This document shows, piece by piece, positions 1 through 8,270 of a DNA stretch of 64,000 nucleotides. The notes below the pieces were generated by a model. The model was not told the DNA's origin and did not search any database. It worked only from the letters and a program-made list of their open reading frames with translations. A program made the position numbers and the translations under genes. How positions within the stretch are numbered: the first letter of the stretch is position 1; each line of letters opens with the position of its first letter. The DNA is from an uncultured Prochlorococcus sp. (GTDB lineage: Bacteria > Cyanobacteriota > Cyanobacteriia > PCC-6307 > Cyanobiaceae). Location of the stretch: contig NZ_CACMSM010000002.1 in assembly GCF_902616385.1 (NCBI RefSeq), forward strand, positions 1 through 64,000, given 5' to 3'.

Positions 1-235
1 AAAGAATTTGTTTAGAAACAGAATCAATTAAAGATGCTTAATTAAGGAGTGAAAATTCTAGTGGAAATAACTTATCAATATTAATGAAATTTAGAATTGG
101 ATAATAATGAAAAAAGAAAAATTAAAAGATAATTTAATTAAGAAATTTTTTTATGTTTTAAATTACTAATTACATTTATATTTTAATTAATCATCTCCTA
201 ATGATTTATAATTAGCCTATTTAATTTATTGATAA

Positions 236-955
236 ATGGCTTTTAATCCAGCTCATGAAATGATAGGAGGCTTTACTGAAAATGATGGAACAATTGACTA
301 TTATTCAAGAATTAATTGCTTAGTTAATCACAATTCAGTAGTTTTAGATTACGGCGCGGGCAGAGGCGGATTCATTGAAGACAAATGTAGCTACAGGAGA
401 GAATTGAGATTATTAAAAGGTAAAGTCAAGCATATAGTTGGATGTGATGTTGATGAAGCTATTTTTTTGAATAAAACTGTTGATGAAACAGTTTTAATTA
501 AAAACCAAAAAGTTCCCCTACAAGATTATTCATTTGATCTAATTAATTCTGACTATGTATTAGAGCATATAGATGATCCTAAATTATTCTCTTCTGAAAT
601 TGATCGTTTGCTAAAGCCTGGTGGATGGTTTTGCGCAAGAACTCCTCATAAATATTGCTATATTTCTTTATTTGCAGAACTTTTTAAAAACAACCTTCAT
701 GCAAAAATCTTAAATTTCGCCCAACCAAATAGACAAGTGGTTGATATATTCCCAACTAGGTATAAATTAAATACTCGAAAAGCAATTTCTAAATATTTCC
801 CTAACTTTGACAATAAAACATTTATTTATAGGTGTGAGCCTTCTTATTATTTCAACAATAAATATGTTTACAAATTAGAGAAAATGTTATCTAGAATAGC
901 TATCAAAGAATTTGTTGGGAATCTTTTTATATTTCTGCAAAAGCCCTGTAAATAA
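236..955 (+). CDS. Class I SAM-dependent methyltransferase
   Basis: A 239-residue protein with the class I methyltransferase fold. Motif I is VLDYGAGRG near residues 36-44, an acidic cofactor residue follows at GCDVD, and the SFDLINSDYVLEHI stretch is typical of the Methyltransf_11 group. The LLKPGGW loop after it is also standard. No substrate can be read; in this setting a sugar or lipid-linked intermediate is likely. The ATG at 236 is the only good start and no clear ribosome binding site precedes it. It stands alone on the plus strand, and the minus-strand Rieske gene ends 130 bases further on. Confidence 0.8.
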   Translation: MAFNPAHEMIGGFTENDGTIDYYSRINCLVNHNSVVLDYGAGRGGFIEDKCSYRRELRLLKGKVKHIVGCDVDEAIFLNKTVDETVLIKNQKVPLQDYSFDLINSDYVLEHIDDPKLFSSEIDRLLKPGGWFCARTPHKYCYISLFAELFKNNLHAKILNFAQPNRQVVDIFPTRYKLNTRKAISKYFPNFDNKTFIYRCEPSYYFNNKYVYKLEKMLSRIAIKEFVGNLFIFLQKPCK

Positions 956-1085
956 TTAATATTCAGGAGTAACTATAATTTTTCTAATACAAGATATTTT
1001 TTCTCTATTAAATTTCTTAAGTATCGGAATTTCTTTATATTGATATAAAATAATTTATATATAAAAGTTACAAGGTAAAAATTAA

Positions 1086-2402
1086 TTAATTTACAAGCTT
1101 ATCTGATTTTCTTAAACAATTTCTAAAATGATTAATTTTAATTTCTAAAGTCGATTCAAAATTGAGTGGTTTTTCGTTCCAACTCTCAATATTTATTTGA
1201 GAGCAAATTTCTGCATCTTCCTTAAATATTTGTAAGTTTGTTTCAGAAACACTTTTATAAAAACATTTCAGTGATTCATCATATTTTTTATTATTTGGCT
1301 CCATACACCAAAGCTTGGTTAAGCAAATTGTTGAATCTAATTTAGGACTTGGTTGATAAAGTTGATGCGCAAATGTTGTGGCTTCTGTAGAAGAAATCAT
1401 ACTAAAGGGAAATAAGTAAAGAGACCAATAACCTTCAAAATCGAATTTAATTTTTAACATTTTTTCAAAAAGTCGTTTTGTTTTTTTTAATTTGCTTGAT
1501 TTTATTTTGTCGTGAAATATTGATGCCCAATCGTATAATTTATTTTGTCCATTACTAATCCCAAGTGGAGCAAGAGTATTTTTATGTACCATAGAAATAT
1601 GATAGGGTTCTAGAGCATTTTCAATAGCAATTTTCCAGTTTGAATCAAATACTATATCTTGAGAAGAGTAATTTTGATAAATGGATTCTCCAATTAGGCA
1701 AATTATTTGGAAAACCTCATCGCCAAGTTGTTCTTGTATACTAAAAAGCGGTTTGTAAGAAATAAAAATTAAACCATTAATGTTTCTTATTTTCCATTCT
1801 TTTGGCCTTGCGTCGTTAATTAATTTTTCATCTTTAAATGTATCTTTTCTAGGGATAAATGCTTTATCAGGCGTAAAAGTCCATCCATGATAAGGACATG
1901 TGATTTTTGAATTTCCTCTATTAGTATTAAAAAACTTTGTGCCTCTATGAGGGCAAGAGTTCTCAATGGCCCACAAATTTCCTTTATAGTTGTGAATTAT
2001 TATTTCTAAATTAAAAAATTTCACTATTTGATATGAATTTTTTTCTTTAAAATCTGCTTCATGACCAATGCAATGCCAGTAGGAAAGAACCATAGCTTTT
2101 TCATTTAAAACAAGATTTTTTTGAAAATATTCATGGTTAAATTTCATATATAAATTGTCAATTCTCATATCATATTCATCTTTATAGCTTTCTTTTTTAT
2201 CTAATAAATTCTTATTTTTTAAATCCCTTAATTCCTTTTTTATTTTTTCTTCTATTTCCTTTTTCATAGAAAATGATTCTGACTTGTTATTGGACAATTT
2301 TCTAACAATAGAAGTTGTTTTAAGTTCTTTTCTCAATTCTCTAGGAACTGCAACTTGCAGATAATATCCCTTCCTATTTTTTCTTTGAAAAATTCGACCC
2401 AA
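1086..2402 (-). CDS. Rieske [2Fe-2S] oxygenase alpha-subunit-like protein with an integrase-like N-terminal extension
   Basis: The 438-residue frame contains a Rieske motif, C150-x-H152 then C169-x2-H172, in the context SCPHRG and CPYHGW. A ring-hydroxylating-oxygenase-like catalytic half follows, with an EPYHISMVHK stretch as in the mononuclear-iron histidine region. Such enzymes use a reductase to hydroxylate or demethylate small organic substrates. The first ~65 residues do not belong to the family: they resemble the N-terminal arm domain of tyrosine integrases. The frame opens with TTG at 2402. An internal ATG at 2168 (MRIDNLYM) gives a normal 360-residue Rieske protein and may be the real start. 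The 2OG oxygenase-like gene lies 160 bases upstream on the same strand. The substrate is unknown. Confidence 0.8.
   Translation of the reverse strand: MGRIFQRKNRKGYYLQVAVPRELRKELKTTSIVRKLSNNKSESFSMKKEIEEKIKKELRDLKNKNLLDKKESYKDEYDMRIDNLYMKFNHEYFQKNLVLNEKAMVLSYWHCIGHEADFKEKNSYQIVKFFNLEIIIHNYKGNLWAIENSCPHRGTKFFNTNRGNSKITCPYHGWTFTPDKAFIPRKDTFKDEKLINDARPKEWKIRNINGLIFISYKPLFSIQEQLGDEVFQIICLIGESIYQNYSSQDIVFDSNWKIAIENALEPYHISMVHKNTLAPLGISNGQNKLYDWASIFHDKIKSSKLKKTKRLFEKMLKIKFDFEGYWSLYLFPFSMISSTEATTFAHQLYQPSPKLDSTICLTKLWCMEPNNKKYDESLKCFYKSVSETNLQIFKEDAEICSQINIESWNEKPLNFESTLEIKINHFRNCLRKSDKLVN
2169..2402 (-). pseudogene. Tyrosine integrase N-terminal fragment, in frame with the Rieske gene
   Basis: Codons 1-78 of the Rieske frame read GRIFQRKNRKGYYLQV, then VPRELRKELKTT and IVRKLSNN, ending in a Lys/Glu-rich helix. 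The order 'xxYxxxVPxxLRxxL, then IxRSLxT, then a charged helix' is the arm-binding N-terminal pattern of phage-type integrases. No core-binding domain or catalytic R-H-R-Y region follows, so an intact integrase is absent. An ATG at 2428 on the same strand would join this frame if one base were added near 2403, which suggests a decayed start. This is pattern recognition by eye only. Confidence 0.55.
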
Positions 2403-2562
2403 TATGGTTTAACCAATGGTATGACCATTTAATGTTATATATATTTTAAAAATCTTGCAATAAAAACTTTTTAAATTAATACATTATTCTATCAAGGGAT
2501 AGCTTTGAAAAATCTTAAAGTCTTTTAATATTTTTTGGACAGTATATTAAATTGATTAAATT

Positions 2563-3414
2563 TTAATCGATGTTGTTATTTTCATGAAGTCGAAATTCAA
2601 GAGAGATTCTAGTCTCATCATCATTATTATTAACACCTAATCCATGAATAAGATGTGAAGAAAAAAGTAGCATTTCTCCTTCTTTTGGATAAATAAGTTT
2701 CATAGAGGAATCCCCATTCCAGGATTTTATGCAGTTTACTGAATAATTTTGGCCTTCTAGAGTTGATCCGCACCTTGTCCTTAAAATTAAGTCTTCATTA
2801 AGTAAATGAGTTTTTGGAGCGATAGGTAGTCCTGTTTTTTTATTTACACCACAAATTGGTATCCAAGAATTAACCATTTGTGGAGCGAATCCATTCATAT
2901 CAAATTCTTCATAAATATCTTTATGAGCAGGATTAAATCCCTTTGAATATGGAGGATTAATTCGGACTATAACCCAGTGAACAAAATCACTATTGTTTGG
3001 ACTAAAGCTTAATTTTTTTTGGATTGCATTTTCTATAAATTTAATAATTTTTTGATCTGGGAATTCATCTTTAGTAAAGTAAAGTCTCTTAGCACGCTTG
3101 CTTATTTCAAGATGTTGAGAATGATTTTTAATATATTTATGGTACTTATTTAGCTCGAAATTACTTAAATCAATTTTGGGTGAAACTTCTGAAATTATTT
3201 TTATTATGATATTCCTTAGTAATTTCTTTATTAAATTAATATCAATATATTTAGTAAAATCTAAAATCGTATAACCTTCATCATACCAATCGCAATCTTT
3301 GCATATATCATTAAATTTCTGACTAAGACAAACTTTTTCACCATAAAAGAAATGAGTATCTTCAGGAGCTTCAAAAACTATTTCTTCATTATTAATGTAG
3401 TATGGTAATTTCAT
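2563..3414 (-). CDS. Fe(II)/2-oxoglutarate-dependent oxygenase-like protein
   Basis: A 283-residue protein with a plausible facial triad: H164-x-D166 in NPAHKDIYEE, H257 in SSHLIHGLG and R269 in ETRISLEFR for the 2-oxoglutarate carboxylate. This spacing fits a phytanoyl-CoA-dioxygenase-like or related double-stranded beta-helix enzyme. The reaction would be hydroxylation of an unknown substrate. It lies upstream of the Rieske gene on the same strand, so the two oxidative enzymes may be co-transcribed. It is divergent from the KAS/ACP module across 288 AT-rich bases, so hydroxylation of that module's acyl product is conceivable but unproven. Confidence 0.65.
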   Translation of the reverse strand: MKLPYYINNEEIVFEAPEDTHFFYGEKVCLSQKFNDICKDCDWYDEGYTILDFTKYIDINLIKKLLRNIIIKIISEVSPKIDLSNFELNKYHKYIKNHSQHLEISKRAKRLYFTKDEFPDQKIIKFIENAIQKKLSFSPNNSDFVHWVIVRINPPYSKGFNPAHKDIYEEFDMNGFAPQMVNSWIPICGVNKKTGLPIAPKTHLLNEDLILRTRCGSTLEGQNYSVNCIKSWNGDSSMKLIYPKEGEMLLFSSHLIHGLGVNNNDDETRISLEFRLHENNNID

Positions 3415-3702
3415 AAAATGTTTAAAAAAATAAAATCAAAATTTTAAGTAAAATGTTATCAATTAATTTCCAATATTAATGGATGCAGAATAAAAGTTTT
3501 TAATTAATTTATAAAAGAATAATTAATCTCTTTAGTTTAAAGTATATTCAATTAAAAATTCAATTATTTAACTTATAATATTAAACTAAAAGCGTAGATT
3601 TTTATTTATATTCATAACAATGATTTAATTTTTTTTTGTAATTTTGATTTTTTAATTTTTTATTAATAAAATCTAATAATAGTTCAAGAAATTATTTTTA
3701 TA

Positions 3703-4653
3703 ATGCCTAGAATATTGGATATTGCGTCATATTTGCCTGAAAAGGTTATAACCAATGAAGAACTTGCTAATAAATTTGAGAATTGGACCCCTGAAAAGAT
3801 TTTTGAAAAAACTGGTATAAAGTTAAGACATTTTGCGGACGAAAATGAAAATGTCTCGGATATGGGTTTTTTTGCGGCAAAGAAATTATTGGAAAAAACT
3901 AACTTTAATAAGGAAAAAATAGACATGCTTATTCTAGTTACTCAATCACAGGATCAATGTTTGCCTTCTACCTCATGCATGATTCATGAAAAATTAGAAT
4001 TATCTAGTCAATGTGGAAATTTTGATATTAATCAAGGCTGTTCAGGATATATTTATGGTCTCTCGATAGCAAAAAGTTTAATCGCAAGTGGAGAGTTTAA
4101 AAACGTCCTTTTGATTACTGGAGACACTTATTCAAAACTAATAAATCAAAATGAAAGTTCAGTAGCTACATTATTTGGTGATGGAGCCACAGCAACTTTG
4201 ATTGTTCCTGATTATCCTGGAAAAAAAGGAATTGGACCAAGCTATTTTGGAACAGACAGTTCTAAAAAAGATTATTTAATTTGTAATTATTTGGGTTTGA
4301 AAAAACCTACAAAAAATCAAAAACCACTTATGATGAATGGCCCTGGAATCCTAAACTTTACACTAAGCATTTTACCAAAGGAATTGAATATTTATTTGAA
4401 ACAAAATAACCTATTAATAGAAGAATTTGATTTGGTTTTATTCCATCAAGCTAATAAATTTATACTTAAGAGTTTGTATAAAAAAATTGGAATTGAGGAC
4501 AAAGGCATAATTTCATTGGAGAATACTGGTAATACTGTTTCAAGCTCAATTCCAATGGTTTTAGAGACAATTATTCAAGATAATAAAAAAAATGTTCTTC
4601 TAGCTGGTTTTGGGGTCGGCTTGTCTTGGGCATTTACAAGTGTTGTAATATAA
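3703..4653 (+). CDS. 3-oxoacyl-ACP synthase III (FabH-like)
   Basis: A 316-residue KAS III-type condensing enzyme of normal length. The catalytic triad is visible: C113 in INQGCSGYIYG, H248 in LFHQAN and N277 in ENTGNTVSSSIP. The family condenses an acyl-CoA primer with malonyl-ACP. It is the first gene of a plus-strand run with its own ACP 20 bases downstream and a second KAS III after that. This points to a dedicated acyl product, not housekeeping fatty acid synthesis. The start is the ATG at 3703; the upstream 288 bases are very AT-rich and presumably hold the promoter. Confidence 0.9.
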   Translation: MPRILDIASYLPEKVITNEELANKFENWTPEKIFEKTGIKLRHFADENENVSDMGFFAAKKLLEKTNFNKEKIDMLILVTQSQDQCLPSTSCMIHEKLELSSQCGNFDINQGCSGYIYGLSIAKSLIASGEFKNVLLITGDTYSKLINQNESSVATLFGDGATATLIVPDYPGKKGIGPSYFGTDSSKKDYLICNYLGLKKPTKNQKPLMMNGPGILNFTLSILPKELNIYLKQNNLLIEEFDLVLFHQANKFILKSLYKKIGIEDKGIISLENTGNTVSSSIPMVLETIIQDNKKNVLLAGFGVGLSWAFTSVVI

Positions 4654-4673
4654 AAATAATGCTAATTTAGATT

Positions 4674-4910
4674 ATGGTTCCTGAAGGCAAAATAAATAAT
4701 TTCTTAGAGAATTTGGCAGAGGCATTAGAACTACAAGCAGAATGTTTATCTAAAGATACAAAATTAGATTCTATTAGTTGGGATTCTCTTGCGGTTATAA
4801 GTTGTATAGCACTTGCTGATGAATTTTTTGGTGTAATGTTATCTGGTGAAGAGCTATCTAAAGCAATTACTATAGAGGATATAATTAACTTAATTTTAGA
4901 AAAAGTTTGA
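4674..4910 (+). CDS. Dedicated acyl carrier protein
   Basis: A 78-residue acidic protein of typical ACP size. The phosphopantetheine attachment serine is S38 in SWDSLA, at the start of helix II, preceded by a helix I and followed by the EFFGV stretch. It differs from housekeeping AcpP, which usually reads GADSLD, and resembles the stand-alone carrier proteins of polysaccharide and secondary-metabolite loci. It sits between two KAS III genes, 20 bases after the first and 13 before the second. The Sfp-type transferase at 12167 is a likely activator. Confidence 0.88.
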   Translation: MVPEGKINNFLENLAEALELQAECLSKDTKLDSISWDSLAVISCIALADEFFGVMLSGEELSKAITIEDIINLILEKV

Positions 4911-4923
4911 GTTTAAATATCTG

Positions 4924-5910
4924 ATGCAAAGCTCAATAAAAACTTCCAACAAAATTGATATTGCTGGAGTGGTTTCCTGTTTACCTAATAGGAAAATTCT
5001 CAATTTTGATTTTCAGGATTCATTTACTAAAGAAGAAATAGAAAAAGTTTGTAATTCTATTGGTGTTAACTCTAGATTTCATGTCAAAGAAGAAGTAAAT
5101 ACTTCAGATTTATGTTTAGCAGCTGCTAAGCATTTAATTGAGAAACTTAGATGGGAAATTAATAGTATTGATGGCATAATTCTTTTAACACAGACACCTG
5201 ATTTTCAGTTGCCAGCATCTGCTTTTAGACTTCATAAGTTGCTAGGGCTAAAATTAGAAACTTTTGCTTTTGATATCAATTTAGGATGTTCCGCATATCC
5301 TTATGGACTTTGGTTGGCAAGTTCATTAATGAATACAGGGCCTAAAAGAGTAATCCTTTTAGCCGGGGACACTATCAGCAAAATCGTAAGTCCAAAAGAT
5401 AGATCTACGGCATTGCTTTTTGGTGATGCAGGAAGCGCAACCGCTATTGAAACATCTAGCAAAAATAATTGGAAATTTTCTTTGGGTTCAGATGGAAGCG
5501 GGATGGATAATATTAAAACAGATTTTGGAGGATGCTTGAATATGAATGGTTCAAAAATCTTTGAGTTTACATTATCCAAAATACCAGATTTAATAAAGAA
5601 TATTGATGAGGCAAATTCAAAACCTCATGATATTTATTTTTTCCATCAGGCAAATTCTTTTATGCTGAACTTTATTAGAAAAAAATGTAAAATATTGGAA
5701 GAAGCTTTTCCTATAAATATAAGTGAGTTTGGCAATACAAGTAGTGCCTCTATTCCCTTATTAATGACAGATTATTTTCTGAAAAATAAAATCAAAAAAA
5801 AGATAAATGCAGCATTAGTAGGATTTGGCGTTGGTTATTCATGGGCGGCAGCATCTCTAAATATAAAAAACTCTACTTTTTTTGATAAAATCTTTTTAAT
5901 GGATACATAA
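4924..5910 (+). CDS. Second 3-oxoacyl-ACP synthase III-like enzyme
   Basis: A 328-residue KAS III paralogue with a complete triad: C122 in INLGCSAYPYG, H241 in FFHQAN and N271 in EFGNTSSASIP. It aligns by eye with the gene at 3703, so both are probably active. The pair may have different primers, act in successive condensations, or one may act as an acyltransferase, as some KAS III homologues do. It ends two bases before the TTG start of the SDR gene, which indicates tight co-expression. Confidence 0.88.
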   Translation: MQSSIKTSNKIDIAGVVSCLPNRKILNFDFQDSFTKEEIEKVCNSIGVNSRFHVKEEVNTSDLCLAAAKHLIEKLRWEINSIDGIILLTQTPDFQLPASAFRLHKLLGLKLETFAFDINLGCSAYPYGLWLASSLMNTGPKRVILLAGDTISKIVSPKDRSTALLFGDAGSATAIETSSKNNWKFSLGSDGSGMDNIKTDFGGCLNMNGSKIFEFTLSKIPDLIKNIDEANSKPHDIYFFHQANSFMLNFIRKKCKILEEAFPINISEFGNTSSASIPLLMTDYFLKNKIKKKINAALVGFGVGYSWAAASLNIKNSTFFDKIFLMDT

Positions 5911-5912
5911 AC

Positions 5913-6680
5913 TTGGATATTTTTAAAGAAAATGCTCTTTTAAATAAAAATATCCTTATTACTGGAGCAAGCTCAGGAATAGGAGCTAATGCTTGTAAGT
6001 TATTTTCTTTATGCGGAGCAAGAACAATTTTATTAGGGAGAAATGAAGAAAAACTAAAACAGGTTATTTCAAATCTAAATGATGCTTATACTCATGCTTA
6101 CATAATATCTGACTTATCTTCAGAGGACTCAGCATATAATACAATTAAATCTTTGAAAACTGATTTTTTGCCATTGGATGGGATTTTTCATGCAGCTGGA
6201 TCTGAATTAGTAAAACCAATAAATTTAACTAAAACTAGAGATTTAAACTTTGTTTTTAATTCGTCTGTAGGGGGCGCTCTTAGTTTAAGTAGAGCTATAT
6301 CTAAAAGGGGGATAATGAAGGATGGTGGCTCTGTAATATTTATGTCCTCAGTCGCAGCAATCTCAGGAACTGCGGGTTTAAGTGCATATTCTGCAGGAAA
6401 AGCGGCAATTGGCGGTTTATTAAAATCATTGGCTATGGAATTTGCCAATAGAAAAATAAGGTTTAATTCAATAATATCAGGAGCTATTGAATCCCCTATG
6501 CATGAGAGACTTATCAAGAATATGTCAAAAAAGAGTATTGAAGAATATAGGGCAAAACACCCCTTTGGTTTTGGAAGCCTATCAGATATATCTAATTTAG
6601 CTGTATTTCTTATGAGTGATGCAAGTAAATGGATAACTGGCTCAGAGATAGTTATTGATGGTGGCTATACAGTTAGTTAA
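5913..6680 (+). CDS. Short-chain dehydrogenase/reductase, probable 3-oxoacyl-ACP reductase
   Basis: A 255-residue classical SDR. The NAD(P)-binding motif TGASSGIG is at residues 18-25, the catalytic serine is in MSSVAA near 145-146, and Y159-x3-K163 lies in AYSAGKAA. The C-terminal ITGSEIVIDGGYT block is typical of FabG-like enzymes. The start is TTG at 5913, two bases after the preceding stop, with no better ATG. Its place after two KAS III enzymes and an ACP suggests it reduces the beta-keto acyl-ACP to a 3-hydroxyacyl-ACP. A nucleotide-sugar reductase role cannot be excluded. Confidence 0.85.
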   Translation: MDIFKENALLNKNILITGASSGIGANACKLFSLCGARTILLGRNEEKLKQVISNLNDAYTHAYIISDLSSEDSAYNTIKSLKTDFLPLDGIFHAAGSELVKPINLTKTRDLNFVFNSSVGGALSLSRAISKRGIMKDGGSVIFMSSVAAISGTAGLSAYSAGKAAIGGLLKSLAMEFANRKIRFNSIISGAIESPMHERLIKNMSKKSIEEYRAKHPFGFGSLSDISNLAVFLMSDASKWITGSEIVIDGGYTVS

Positions 6681-6736
6681 AAATATTGAAATTAAAAAAA
6701 TTTTATTTAAGATTAAATAATAATAATTTTTAAGTA

Positions 6737-7381
6737 TTGGAAAGTAATAAAGAGAGGATAATAATAGTTGGAGGGGGCTCATTAGCTATTGAATTGATTT
6801 CATGGATCTTAAACTCAGATATTTTTGACAATATTGAGAAAAGATTATTTTTTATAGACGATTTTATTTCCGAAGATATTAACCTTGACAGTATAAAAGT
6901 AAAATTTTTAGGAAAAATAAAAGATATTATTCCAAAAGATGATGATAAATTTTACTTAGGTATAGCTAATCCTTTAAAAAAATCAGAAATAGTGAAAATT
7001 TTAGATGAGAAAAAAGTAAATTTCTGCACATTTATTCACCCAAGTGCAATAATTTCAAACACTACTAAGATAGGTAAAGGGTGTGTAATCTTTCCATTTA
7101 GTATTTGTTCATCTAATAGTAATTTGCAGAACTTTATTACTATAAACGTACATACCGCAGTTGGTCACGATGTTGGTATAGGTCCTTTTACTACTTTAAG
7201 TTCATTTGTTGATGTCACAGGTAAAGTTCAATTAGGTGAAAAAGTTATGGTTGGTTCTGGGGCAAGGTTCCTGCCTTCTATTAAAATAGGAGATAACTGT
7301 ACAATTGGAGCAGGAGCTACTGTTTATCATTCTGTTCCTAATGGGAAGACAGCTTATTGTAAACCTGCTAAGTTAATATAA
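6737..7381 (+). CDS. NeuD/PglD-family sugar O- or N-acyltransferase
   Basis: A 214-residue protein with an N-terminal Rossmann-like PglD_N half (IIIVGGGSLAIELI) and a C-terminal left-handed beta-helix of hexapeptide repeats (IGKGCV, VGHDVGIGPF, LGEKVMVGSGA, IGDNCTIGAGATV). Relatives acetylate sialic acid or the C4 amine of UDP-4-amino sugars. The start is TTG at 6737. It is the last gene of the KAS/ACP/SDR run, which makes it the natural candidate for transferring the acyl group to a sugar. Whether the donor is acyl-ACP or acetyl-CoA cannot be told from sequence. Confidence 0.85.
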   Translation: MESNKERIIIVGGGSLAIELISWILNSDIFDNIEKRLFFIDDFISEDINLDSIKVKFLGKIKDIIPKDDDKFYLGIANPLKKSEIVKILDEKKVNFCTFIHPSAIISNTTKIGKGCVIFPFSICSSNSNLQNFITINVHTAVGHDVGIGPFTTLSSFVDVTGKVQLGEKVMVGSGARFLPSIKIGDNCTIGAGATVYHSVPNGKTAYCKPAKLI

Positions 7382-7540
7382 TTTAATTTCTAGAATAATC
7401 TTTCCAGAGTAATCTTTGATAATAATACAAAAGAGAGTTTGCAATAATTATTCTCCAAAAATTAATAATATTAATATATGTACATTAATAAATAAATAAT
7501 TATTAAAAATGAAAAATACTATAGTAGGTTAAGAATTTTC

Positions 7541-7571
7541 TAGAATGTTTTTATTTTTAAAAAGCATTCTA
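7541..7571. terminator. Hairpin between convergent genes, candidate terminator
   Basis: TAGAATG at 7541-7547 is repeated inverted as CATTCTA at 7565-7571. The T/A-rich inner part extends the stem to about 12 pairs (one G-U) around a 7-nt loop. It lies between the plus-strand acyltransferase gene and the convergent membrane protein gene that ends at 7576. There is no clean U-tract, so its strength as an intrinsic terminator is uncertain. Confidence 0.4.
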
Positions 7572-7575
7572 AAAT

Positions 7576-8265
7576 TTAAGTAAATTTAAATTTCGGACGT
7601 TTAATTTTATCCAAAATATCTACTAAAAATACTAAATATATATTTAACTCTATAAGTTCTCCATAAATTAAAATACACCTGCCTTGCTCAAGGATATTTA
7701 AAATGCATAAAATAGTTGAAATAGCTTTTGTGATTATAAATATACATCCAAATAATGAATATCCTTTTTCTAAAAATATGCCTTTTAAATTATTATTTTT
7801 AAATATATAACCTCCATAACTTATAAAAATAAAAAAAATACAATATATAATTGTATCAAATTGTATATTGTCAATAATAGGAAATGTGAAGGTTAAATTA
7901 TTTATATTTTCAAATAACTTTAAGTTGTGAATATTTAATTCCCCATTTTTATTAAATGAATCACAAAATTTGCAGATTGATGCGCTTAAATAACTCAATT
8001 CTTCATATAAAATAAATCCAAAAAATAATAACCTCATTCTTAAAATATTTTTACCAAACTTTTTAACGAATATCTTTTTATTTGTATAAGTGAGAAATAT
8101 GATGGCAATCAAAACTAAAGCTTGAAGATATTCAACATAAGATTCATGTAAAATAAAGTATAAATAATCCTTTTCTTTTAAGGAGGTTATTATCAAAGAT
8201 ATAGATATTGAAAGTATTAAAAAACTTTTTTTATATTTCAAAGGATGCAAAAATTTTAAAAACAT
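7576..8265 (-). CDS. Polytopic membrane protein of unknown function
   Basis: A 229-residue protein with about six hydrophobic segments. The middle section reads LYEELSYL, a CKFCDSFN stretch, then NGELNIHNL. I recognise the order 'EExS..., short gap, GExNxHNL' from a family of uncharacterised bacterial membrane proteins, but I know no function for them. The two cysteines near the pattern are unusual. The start lies 5 bases after the end of the beta-barrel gene on the same strand, so the two are probably co-transcribed. A role in envelope or polysaccharide export is possible from context only. Confidence 0.6.
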   Translation of the reverse strand: MFLKFLHPLKYKKSFLILSISISLIITSLKEKDYLYFILHESYVEYLQALVLIAIIFLTYTNKKIFVKKFGKNILRMRLLFFGFILYEELSYLSASICKFCDSFNKNGELNIHNLKLFENINNLTFTFPIIDNIQFDTIIYCIFFIFISYGGYIFKNNNLKGIFLEKGYSLFGCIFIITKAISTILCILNILEQGRCILIYGELIELNIYLVFLVDILDKIKRPKFKFT

Positions 8266-8270
8266 ATTAT

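Noticed and set aside
60-180. Very small frames in the first 235 bases
   Set aside because: They encode about 20 residues with no start context or recognisable sequence. I see only AT-rich intergenic DNA there.
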